In this document: positions 55,131 through 64,000 of the stretch, piece by piece
Layout of the letters: each line of letters begins with the position of its first letter
Numbering within the stretch: position 1 is the stretch's first letter
From: Escarpia spicata
Lineage: Eukaryota > Annelida > Polychaeta > Sabellida > Siboglinidae
Reading direction: 5' to 3'
Assembly: GCA_963995525.1 (NCBI GenBank)
Contig: OZ023213.1
Span: forward strand, 21,430,026 to 21,494,025
DNA: 64,000 bases
The notes under the pieces: model-generated
Databases searched by the model: none
What the model was told of the DNA's origin: nothing
Seen by the model: only the letters and a program-made list of their open reading frames with translations
Program-made: the position numbers and the translations under genes

Positions 55131-55450
55131 TTAGAGGTCAGTTCAGTTCATCCCGAAACCTGTCAGGTCGTAGGGGAGACATGAGGGACGCAGTCGCAGC
55201 GAATGCTCTCCAGCCGGGGCGGTCTAACGCAAGTCTCAGTAGCGTTTGGACGTCAAGGTCAGTCCACTCCCGTATGTGGTCCATCCAGGTCTTCCTTTGC
55301 CTGCCTCTTCATCTGCTGCCCTCCAGAGTGCCCTGCATGATTGTCTTGACAAGGGAATCGTGGCGCATGAATGGCCGTACCATGCCAACTTTCTTCTCTT
55401 CACTGTTGCGAGGAGTGGGTTGGGGTTGGGGAATCCGATTCTGATCTTAT
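55130..55450 (-). pseudogene. LINE C-terminal fragment, antisense
   Basis: The minus strand reads LLATVKRRKLAWYGHS, then ALWRAADEEAGKGRPGWTTYGS (GRQRKxWxDxI-like motif) and, after a shift, a LPYDLTGFGMN-stop end with ACTGAACTGACC as a 3' end. It is a typical LINE ORF2 tail related to the fragment at 4070-4705. Confidence 0.8.
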
Positions 55451-55869
55451 TTCGACGATTTGGGGTCAAAGTCACCCCTCAAGGTTACCCTAAAGGTCAT
55501 TTTGGATCAGCAATTGTTATTGGAGGTTCAGAACGTAATACTGATAATTATATTTGAAACCATTCTTTAGTTTTTGGGTGTCTAGTTTTCACAACACATG
55601 CCATATAACTTATTTAATTTGAAAACTTATTGATACTAACCAGTTTTCCATTTCCTACTGTTCAGGTGACGTGTGAAAATTGATGTGTGAAAATCGTCGC
55701 CAGCAGATGAATGCTAAATCCTCAATGCTAACAGAGCTAGTGTATCAGAGCTGGGGCACTCCGGTCCGCGCCATTTTGTAAATTGACCGACCCACCATCG
55801 TCATCCACTGCTCATCACGAGGAAGGACACAGCTTGCCAGTCAAGTTTTGAAAGGGTGTACTATCATTC

Positions 55870-57347
55870 GTCGAGGTGGTAGAGCAGCTGGGCAACCCTT
55901 TCCTTGCTACAAGTCAGGAGCTTTTAGCACTCGATACACAGAATGTCATGGAACAGGCCGTCACTACCTCTCTATCTCAAATCCGTGAAGCTGGCCAAGC
56001 CCTTCATGCAGCATACATCATGGAAAGACTGGAAATGGCCTCAATACCAGTATCTGATACCATCACGCGGAACAACATGCTAATCTTTGCCAATCGACCT
56101 GACCCCAAGAAAAAAGGCAGGAAGGACAGTGGTGTACAAGGCAGAACATGACCTTAGTCACTCACAACTTTTCCTCTCACTCCAGTCACTTCCCGATAGC
56201 AACATGACGGACGTCTTTCGGTTCAAAAATCAGAGAGAGCCACCGAGCTTGGCAGATCGAGGGTCGCTGCGATCTGGGACAAAATCCGACATTTTTCAAT
56301 GCGTCAATGCACCAACTGGCCGCGCAGCTGCTGCCAAACAAGCCACGGTCGTGGTGTTGGTTATGACGGCAGTGATCCACATGGTGCGCCCCACAACAGC
56401 AAAGACACACATCGTACCATTTCTGGAGGCCCAAATGAAGAGTGGTACCCAATGCATCGACACCGTATGGGTAATTACCCCGAGGAAAATAACCTCAAAG
56501 CTCTCATGCAGCAACGACGCGGGAATGGGCCACGGACAAAAGAGGGCAATGGCAGCACTCCAATCCCGAAGCATGAATGGAACAAAATGAGGAGAACAAA
56601 AAGGAGCTGTTCTCATTCATCATCACAGATCTCCGAGACTGACCTGGGCGGAAAGCTCCTCCTGATTACCCACTTCGAGACCGTCCTCACCAACAGGTGT
56701 TGTGACCTCGCAACACTTCAGCCGTGCAAGCATTCCGAGGCGGACACCAGGATCCTCCTGCATCTGGCACATGCTGCAGAGCAGGGTCATACAACAGCCT
56801 GTGTTCGCACGGTGGACAGTGATGTCGTGATTTTGGCAGTCCGGTTTTTCGAGACCCTCGGCCTGTCGGAGCTCTGGGTGGGCTTCACCACTGGAAGGAG
56901 ATCGCTGGAAAACATCCCACCTAGCCAAGCCGTGCTATTCCAGCATGTGAAGCGAGCGCTACTACTTTCTGCTGGAGTCAGGCCTCCTTGGTCTAGCAGG
57001 AAATCCCTGACTTTAGTGAGTGGGGCTGGCACAATGATGGCACCAGAACCTGGCAACCATTATGGACCACTCTCGGCGACACTTCAGTGGCATGTGCCAT
57101 TCTGTTGCACTGTGGCCGCATCAAGGCTTGCACGGGAAGGTGCAAATGCAACCGCGCTGGCGTCCGATGCACGGCCCTTTGCAAATGCGATGGCGGGTGC
57201 ATTAGTAACAAGGGCAGCGATGACCAGTAGTATTTATTGTTATTCCACGTCTAGATTCCATACTAGAACATTATATCTAATGCATTCGGCGTTGGTGATG
57301 ATGAAGGCAATGGTGACTGGTTGTATGCATTCACGCGAATCTGCATG
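55870..57347 (+). pseudogene. Relic of a multicopy metazoan ORF family, FEN1/PIN-like nuclease fold suspected
   Basis: Order of pieces: VEQLGNPFLATSQELLALDTQNV (55876-56151), then KPDLF-like LFLSLQSLPDSNMTDVF and GTKSDIFQCVNAP, KTHIVPFLEAQMKSGTQCIDTVW at about 56400-56470, and NYPEENNLKALMQQRRGNGPRTK in the next frame. These are followed by LLITHFETVLTNRCCDLATLQPCKHSEADTRILLHLAHAAEQG and VRTVDSDVVILAVRFFETL at about 56650-56860. I know this chain as a repeated gene family in cnidarians and molluscs. The VVWD...ExD...DxD acidic pattern resembles FEN1/XPG PIN nucleases, which is my inference. At least two frame changes, the loss of the expected first LDG block and an overwritten C-terminal half show decay. 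Confidence 0.7.
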
Positions 57348-57354
57348 ACACAAA

Positions 57355-57625
57355 GATGCCGTGGATATCAGAGTTGGTGTTAAAAACTGTGACGTTAGCA
57401 GAGAATCCAGTGAGTACTTTGCTGCCATTTCTACCCTGCAACAGATGTGCTCTGTGTACCCTGATGAAACTGCTATCTTGTCCTGTGACAGTAAGGCTAA
57501 AGTACATATTGGTGGGCAGGCTGTCTCGCGCTATCATCAGGTGCATAACTTTTTTCCCTCAGATGACATGTCCCACTACTACGATCATCATCCCTGGGTA
57601 CACCATAGAACCTGATGGATATATA
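57355..57625 (+). pseudogene. Fragment of another repeated mobile-type ORF
   Basis: Frames 57361-57615 and 57356-57628 read AILSCDSKAKVHIGGQAVSRYHQVHNFFPSDDM and YYDHH, continuing PGYTIEPDGYI after a shift. The DDKxKVxxG...AVSRYHQxxxxFP...DHDFP pattern occurs repeatedly in invertebrate genomes as far as I recall; its function is uncertain (a DDE-like enzyme is possible). It follows the previous relic closely in the same direction, so they may come from one element. Confidence 0.5.
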
Positions 57626-57699
57626 TAAAATATATATTTCTTATGTGGCCAATCCACCATTTCCCACCATAGCGACAACCAACATTTTCTTCTAGTTAC

Positions 57700-57905
57700 C
57701 CATTGTTTCCAGCTAATTGTGTTTGGTTCGGAAATATCAACCAGTGTCAAAAAATCAGGCTAGACAGAGTGGTAAAAACAGCATCGAAGGTCGTCGGCAG
57801 TGAACTTACCCTTCTATCAGCTATATACAGTGAAAGAACTAGGAGAGCTGACGAAATTATCACCTTCCAACACACCCTGCCCACCATCTCTTTGAAATAT
57901 TCCCT
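57700..57905 (+). pseudogene. LINE C-terminal fragment
   Basis: Reads VWFGNINQCQKIRLDRVVKTASKVVGSELTLLSAIYSERTRRADEII. The CWFGN-x(n)-L-RVV-TA-KI-G-x-L-SL-x-IY-R-RRA pattern is a well-known LINE C-terminal segment. Only about 65 residues remain. Confidence 0.75.
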
Positions 57906-58035
57906 TCAGGCAGGCGATTCAGAAATATCTGTGCTAAGGGGTTGTTCACAATTGTCAATTTTTTTTATTACAGTGCAACACGCTTATAATGAACTACTTT
58001 GTGGGTAGGTAACGAGTTCGTTATATCCGTGAATT

Positions 58036-58064
58036 CATTATATATATATATATATATATATATC
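58036..58064. repeat. (TA)n microsatellite next to a GTTCGTTATATCCGTGAATT motif
   Basis: Simple TA run following a segment with alternating TTCGTTATA/TTCATTATA, which resembles a widespread short palindromic invertebrate repeat. Confidence 0.7.
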
Positions 58065-58069
58065 TGAGG

Positions 58070-59570
58070 AAATGAAGATGCAGATTACTTGAGCAGTGCT
58101 AGCAAGACTATCATCACGGGACACCAAACATAGCAGAATGTCATCCATCTGTGCTGAATCGGTGCTGATAATTCAAACTTGCTTGCTTTTCCAATACTAC
58201 AACGGTGCTACACTACCTGGAGCATGGAAGGAACAATAAAGTGAAAGCCACTTGCCAGTGATAGAAACATGGTGTCAAATGTACAATGAACAACTTTAAT
58301 CTCAAAGTATTACAGCCAATTGCATTTTTAATGCACACGTTCCCTACTGAATATCTGCTTTCAAGCATGGCTTCACGTCTGTAAGAGAGGGTGCACATCA
58401 ATTACTTATGCAGTGTGCCAGTAATGGGAGCAATAAACATGGGGCTAATTTGGTTTACACAACTGACAAATCATGATCACTCAAAGGAACTCATCAAATA
58501 GCCACAGAGGTTAAGTGGAAGACATAAATCAGGGTTTTTGTTAAATGTGCTGATAGCAGGGACCATGACCTCCAAAGCAGGGACTGCACAGCATGCCTTG
58601 CCCAAGTGACAGCTCGTCACGGAATCGTGGACCACTACGGATACACAAAGACTATAATATGATATAACACTATTAAATTGTAGACAATTTGTTTTGTCTT
58701 GTGTAAGTTAAGTTCCATCTATGTCAATTGTTTAAAAAACATCAGTGTCTAGTTAACATTCAATGTAGGCCTACATATCTCTGCGTTTATATTAATTTAC
58801 ATACACTGCTATCTATAGACAATGCTTTGAGAGCATTCATTCTCCTACCATTATGGTGGAAATGGAATCCATGCATCAAGGAATTGTCAGGATTAATCCA
58901 GCTCCAAGTCAAAGCACAGGAGGATTGTTGTGCTCATAAGTTGGTTTCATAATATTAATTACTATCAAACTAAATATTTAACATACTATTAAGTCTTTCA
59001 CAGTGATATCATAAGCTTTATAATTGAAACATGTCCATCGTAGGCATAGCTTCTAGCAAAATTCCCATCCTATTCATTGAATTGATAATTATACATTGTC
59101 AGTCTATCATTTCTCTTATGCAAAACAAGATTTATTATTAACATCAATATGTTATTTGCAACATAACGAGATTGTAACATTGTGTTACATATATCACTAT
59201 ACAAATATGATACTTTGAATTGATGTAGCAAGTTGATTGTGTTAATTCTAGCAGTGTGAACACGTTTAAAAATAGAATTGATAAATATCTAATAGGGGCA
59301 GGTTATACGTAGGTGAAAATTGTTGGTCTCTCGATAAACATTAAGCTTCCTAGTCCACATGCCTTCTGGTGCCAATAGTTTGGATGGGAGTTTTGTTAAG
59401 TAAGTCGTGTAGAAACCAAACCCTCCTAGATGTCACCGTTATATATTATAAGTATACCTAAATATTTTTTATATTTTACACCTCAGTGTGTTCTTTCCAC
59501 CATTCAACATAGTTTTAGGCATGTGATGTTATAAAATACGAATAAACTATAGTGTTCTATGCCACCTTTA
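58070..59570. other. Non-coding stretch
   Basis: No gene or repeat recognised. Confidence 0.4.
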
Positions 59571-59573
59571 AGG

Positions 59574-59691
59574 CCCAAATAGCGCTCTGGTTTGTGTCAG
59601 TCTGCGCTGCTGAGGCTGGGGGTTAGCGCGCAATGCGCATCAAAACAATGATATAAAGCGCAGATTTTTGTAAACCGGAGCGTTATTTGGG
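59574..59691. mobile_element. 118-bp foldback/MITE-like element
   Basis: Ends CCCAAATAGCGCTCTGGTTT and, on the opposite strand, CCCAAATAACGCTCCGGTTT (18 of 20 identical). Pairing continues inside with GTCTGCGCT against ATCTGCGCT. There is no coding capacity. The target duplication is not clear. Confidence 0.75.
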
Positions 59692-60019
59692 ACTACTGAA
59701 ACAATATTGATATAACAAATATTTGGCTATACACCAAATTGGGAAAAAATAAGAAACATTTCATACAAGCGAAAGAAAAATGTCATAATCGTAAAACTCC
59801 CGCAGTTATTAAATACCAATGTGGCTATATTCCACGACTTCTAACAGTTTTGCTTAGCATAGTCTTAGACTGTTTGAATTTGTGAAATAACGTTGCTACG
59901 TCAACGTTGTTGCTGAGCGGTTCGCCAGGGCGCTTGTCTATGAAAAAGCGTAGTGGCGGACTCTATCGGAAATCACAAATAATGTTAAGAATTGTGGGAA
60001 GTAAATTCAGAGGAAGGAC
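59692..60019. other. Non-coding stretch
   Basis: Nothing recognised. Confidence 0.35.
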
Positions 60020-60265
60020 ATGAACCAGAAACTCGGGACACGAACTCTGCCGTCTATTAATGCAAAAATTACAATCATTTACCACGCTGTTCTGTTGCTA
60101 TATGTCATAATCATAATTTGTAACGCAGAGGCATTCGAAAGCGGTGTTTTGCGAATCACGGGTGCTAATAAAAAGCTTCCCTTCTCTGTTCTCAACAGGC
60201 GAGTACATGGATCGCCAATGCTGGGTAAATTACCCGGGTCCCAGCTTTTAACAAAAACCCTGTAA
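60020..60265 (+). CDS. Hypothetical short ORF with signal-peptide-like start
   Basis: 81 codons. Residues about 18-36 (a run of Ile, Leu, Val and Tyr ending ICNAEA) form a hydrophobic segment with an Ala-x-Ala cleavage-like site, followed by a polar, basic tail with three possible dibasic or basic positions (NKK, NRR). This layout resembles a secreted peptide precursor or the first exon of a secreted protein. There is no homology I can name, and chance hydrophobic ORFs are common in AT-rich DNA. Confidence 0.2.
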   Translation: MNQKLGTRTLPSINAKITIIYHAVLLLYVIIIICNAEAFESGVLRITGANKKLPFSVLNRRVHGSPMLGKLPGSQLLTKTL

Positions 60266-60269
60266 ATAT

Positions 60270-63200
60270 ACCTAAAGTAACAAATCTCACTATTAGCATT
60301 GTTGATTAGTTTTGTTAGAGATGCTGACAGCCTATACAGCAAAATAACATTGATGATTCTGTTGCAAAACTGATGCCAGATTTCATATTTTCTTTGATGG
60401 CGAGTGATGTGACAACGTCAGGACAAACATAGCGAGTGTAAAGTTGAACTTAGGAATGAAACTGACCATGGAAAGTTCATCCTTGCTTCGAGGGATTGCT
60501 CATGACAACGATACATGTACATCTGGCTAGAAATGAGATAATGTTGCATGACAGCCTCTGTCACTGCAGTGACAATCAGTTTCAAGAAACATTGATGACA
60601 AAATTAACGAGATCAGCTAGTACTTCACGATTACAACCGTCTCTTGAGAAGAAATACATTTACAACCACCATTCCATTCGGGAAAAAACATGCAAGTGCA
60701 CTTACCTTTACAATTATCAAAAGGTTACAAGAATGTTTTCTTTATTTCGGGTTCCTGAAATGCTGACATATGTATGTATGCATATAGTGGGGGGCATAGT
60801 AAATATAAAACAATTCCAAAATCAGAATAAAATTGGAAGTGGGTGGGTGTGGCAAGGGGCTATTTGGATTATAAAAGAAATATAAATATATTTTATTAGC
60901 TTTTTCCTTGGTCGAAATTGTGCAGTAATCCACTGCCTCCAACTTTATAGTAGTGTGCACGAGTGGAGGTCAATCATATAAAAAACTATATCTAGAGGAC
61001 TATATCATTTACACAGCTAGTAACATAGAAAGTATTTGTTTTATGACATGAAAATACAACTATTTATGCAACTTGTTACACAAGCTAATATTTTAAACCA
61101 ATCGATCTCACCTCGTCAGCTGAGCTTCTTTGGTAGCAGACAGCGGCTATATTTGTTGACTCTGTTACTTAGTGTGCCTGTAGCGGTTGAAGACAATATT
61201 TGGCCAACACATCAGGGATCAGATACAATCTGTGCAATCTTCTGTTGCGACAGTCTTTCTAGAATAGAAATACATAGAGGTAATTTATTTTATATTAATT
61301 AAACATGCTAAAACATGTGACAACATTGTCGGAAATCTAATATGAAATCTGACTAGAACCTGTGTTGGTTTCGCCAATGAATGGAAATGACATATCAGTG
61401 TTATTTTATATTTCAGCATTAAACCAAATAAAAATAATTCCTGGTTTCTCACCAGTGTGCATATTTAAATTAAAATAGGTGCTGCAAAACTTTTATTTAT
61501 ATTAAATATGCACGTGCTACTAAGCCTGCTTTTATTTGAAAATTTATTTAATAAGTATTATACGGCAAAACAGTGCCGGTCAACGAGTGTCATTTGGCGA
61601 TAATAAATGGTAGTTTTAAATTGTTCGCGCAGAAGTTTGCGAATCGTTGTAGCATTACTCATAATTGGTGGAAAGTCCACCAAGCACCGAGCAGACAGAT
61701 CGGCAACTACCCCTTGCATAGCAGACAAATCAGCAACTTAAGCCCTGGGCCTAGTGCCACTGGTTTCACAGTAAAAAGTGGTGGGTGCAGGGCCATGGGT
61801 GCTTGTGTATTTGTTATCATCATTCATGGTAGCCTGCAATAACATTATAAAGATCTATTCTTTATTTTCAGAATTGCAATTTTGAGCCACCATATCCATG
61901 CCAAAATAATATCAATGTGTCCTCAGAATGGATAAAACACAACCACATTTCAAAAATAACTGTTTTGCAAGATCCATTTCCTATTAGTCATTCCATTTTA
62001 GATAAGAGAAGATAAGTTTTCAACTGTACTGATTCCACCTGTCAATGACCTGGGGGAGTGCATTGCCCTGAAAAGTACTGGGAATGGGGGTTGTTTGTAC
62101 AATTCAGTGTCCATTTTGCTAAAAGACGACAAGTGGCTGGGACCAACTTTGAGAAACCTTGGTTGTTCATGTTGTATGACTGATTTGTCTGCCTATTCTG
62201 GGCAAATTTAACAGGTGTTTTCAAAAGTAACCATGACATTATTTTTATACAATACTTTGTTTGCCAAGGCAAAACATGTGAAATCAAAGTACATTTCAGG
62301 TCAAAAACTTGTGAAACCCTTTTTGTTTCATTGCAATGAATGTTTCCTGTATGAAACACTAATTTTCTCGTCATTAAAATGATCATATTGATAGTTCAAC
62401 ACAAATAAGTGTTTACTGTTTGTCTTTACAGCTCCCATTCCCAGTCTCCATCTACAGGTCTACAGCATCCAGCATCATCATGGTCTAAACACCCAATTAT
62501 GTGAAGACTTGTATAAAAAGAAACTTGATACAGCTATCTCTCCCATGCTGCTTCCAGTAAAAACACACTGGAACCTCCAAAAAATGATGTTATTATTTAA
62601 TCATAATAGGGCACAGAGCAGCCTTCTCTGCTAAGCATAAAAGTATAGCATGTATTGCCTTTGATAGGGTTATCAGCACACACTTTTCAACTGTAAATAC
62701 AGTATGTGACTGGGAACACTAGTGTACATTGGCTACCTGTGGCAAAAGTGTTACAGTAATTATTTAAAATAGCAAAAATAAAATTTATTATAGAGAAGTA
62801 GCTTTTGAAAGTTTGTTGTTTGTGGGACAAGTGAATTGTTGTACAGACAAGTTAACTTTTGGTTCTACTTGTCCACTAGACAAGTAGATAATTTAACAAA
62901 TTTCAAGCCCTACATATGGCTCTTTTTAATGCAGAACAACCTGTTTGGATGAGTAAAACTTTGTCCAACACGGTCCTAAACTTAACTAAATATGAACACT
63001 GATTTATACACCAAAGCTACCACATCATAAGACACTGTGACAGGAAAACATATTACGGTTACTTAATTTAGCCAACACTGACTTCTTTCCTAGCTAATTT
63101 ACCTGCAAATGTAGGCTGTTTGACTACAAAACTGGTGTATAAATTACCAATAAAACATCTGTCTAAGACCCCACACCATGCCTATATATTTGAAATCCTT

Positions 63201-63300
63201 TTAGAGAAATAATCAGCTAGCCCTTCAGATATATTGTCACAACGATGTACTGCATAAATGAACAGATCAAAAATGGCAATTAACACTGGCCCTGAGAGTT
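60270..63300. other. Long non-coding stretch
   Basis: AT-rich; several short frames (60496-60885, 61036-61302, 61573-61842, 62042-62386 minus) have no motif I recognise. Confidence 0.45.
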
Positions 63301-63301
63301 T

Positions 63302-63493
63302 GTAGAAAAGTTCAATGTACATGTACGATGAAAGGCAGGGCGTTAAACACTGGGGTAAAATAACCGTAGAAAAGTTCAATGTACATGCATGATGAAACGC
63401 AGGGCATTAAACCCTGGTGTAAAATAACCGTAGAAAAGTTCAATGTACATGTACGATGAAAGGCAGTGCATTAAACCCTGGGGTAAAATAACC
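63302..63493 (+). repeat. 64-bp triplicate
   Basis: GTAGAAAAGTTCAATGTACA begins at 63302, 63366 and 63430. The three units differ at a few positions (GCGTTAAACACTG, GCATTAAACCCTG). Confidence 0.93.
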
Positions 63494-63866
63494 CGAGTTA
63501 ATTACACTAAAGCACATCATAAATCATAATAAACTTAATGTAATTTTGTTTTCAACAATGTCGCAAAGCAAAGGATGTATGCAAAAGTTGTACAAAGGCA
63601 CTATTTCTGCCAAGTTAATTATTTCATGTGATATGATTAGTAGTGGTGTCTGGTGACAAGAATGTTCTAGATATCCACCGGACTAGTTTAGTCTTCACCT
63701 AGATGTCCACCTACTGTGCCTGTGGCTGTGCGATCTTTTACTTTCTGACCTAACTTTGAAAATGCCTCCGAGTCCAAGACCGAGGCAGGAGGGTGTTATA
63801 AAATAAAAATATTTTGAAATGAACTTCGTTGGCATTATTTCAATGTTACACTTTCTGCACTTTCAG
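63494..63866. other. Non-coding stretch, possible intron
   Basis: No coding signal. It ends with a pyrimidine-rich CTTTCTGCACTTTCAG acceptor. Confidence 0.4.
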
Positions 63867-63998
63867 GTTTCTGCGTGACCCCATCATACCTGGTACCATG
63901 GATTCATGCCAAGTTATCCTCAGGACAGCGCCTTCCCCACTAGAACTAGAAGACAGCGCCTTCCAGCGGGGACGGAATGTTTCTCCTATTAAATCCAG
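63867..63998 (+). CDS. Candidate internal exon at window edge
   Basis: A strong acceptor (CTTTCTGCACTTTCAG, AG at 63865-63866) is followed by a stop-free frame from 63868: FLRDPIIPGTMDSCQVILRT, APSPLELEDSAFQRGRNVSP, IKSR. It ends in CCAG next to GT at 63999-64000, a plausible donor. GC content is clearly above the flank. The peptide is Ser/Pro/Arg-rich with no domain I recognise, as expected for a linker exon of a host gene continuing beyond the window. Confidence 0.35.
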
Positions 63999-64000
63999 GT

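Overview
The window looks like AT-rich, repeat-dense, non-coding DNA from an animal genome. No intact conventional host gene is visible. Nearly every recognisable protein-coding stretch belongs to a mobile element: non-LTR retrotransposons (LINEs), a Ty3/gypsy LTR retrotransposon, PIF/Harbinger, TTAA-flanked DNA transposons and Mutator/Kolobok-like transposases. This mix, together with tRNA-derived SINE heads and very long minisatellites inside dispersed repeats, fits a marine invertebrate. A mollusc or other lophotrochozoan is my best guess, but that is inference. There is no operon-like organisation and no bacterial gene structure.

Layout. 1-1.1 kb: nothing recognised. 1.2-3.1 kb: a broken LINE. 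4.07-4.7 kb: a LINE 3' fragment between blocks of an AT-rich ATAGAATTCTAT repeat. 4.86-7.09 kb: about eight head-to-tail copies of a ~283 bp unit carrying the end of a LINE ORF. 7.8-14.9 kb: two copies of a composite repeat (leader, 46-bp minisatellite, tail, 22-bp minisatellite) on either side of LINE copy A. 15.68-18.09 kb: a complete TTAA-flanked transposon with a decayed Mutator-like transposase. 18.65-23.49 kb: a nearly complete Ty3/gypsy element inserted into a 60-bp minisatellite that continues to 24.86 kb. 25.5-26.9 kb: another leader plus 46-bp array. 27.5-31.2 kb: LINE copy B, same family as A and much fuller. 32.2-34.9 kb: two more leader plus 46-bp arrays, then a 33-bp array.

35.41-37.82 kb: a PIF/Harbinger element with terminal inverted repeats (TIRs), a 3-bp target duplication, a Myb/SANT-like gene remnant and an opposing transposase exon. 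38.5-40.6 kb: a LINE tail, then a second Mutator-like transposase relic interrupted by a dispersed repeat and a SINE. 41-48 kb: mostly unannotatable, with a LINE scrap, a second copy of the dispersed repeat, a SINE head and one unexplained 174-codon ORF. 48.72-52.24 kb: a second TTAA-flanked transposon. 52.4-52.9 kb: an 80-bp array. 53.4-54.2 kb: a LINE tail bracketed by a 24-bp perfect inverted repeat. 54.5-55.0 kb: a gypsy gag relic. 55.1-57.9 kb: a LINE tail, a repeated-gene-family relic that I read as a FEN1/PIN-like nuclease, a second mobile-type ORF piece and another LINE tail. 58-64 kb: almost empty, with one foldback element, one 64-bp triplicate and a candidate exon at the very end.

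The coding remnants do not work together as a pathway. The informative part is the nesting: LINE into repeat, gypsy into minisatellite, SINE into transposase, and tandem amplification of a LINE end. All family names come from motifs I recognise by eye; no database search was run.
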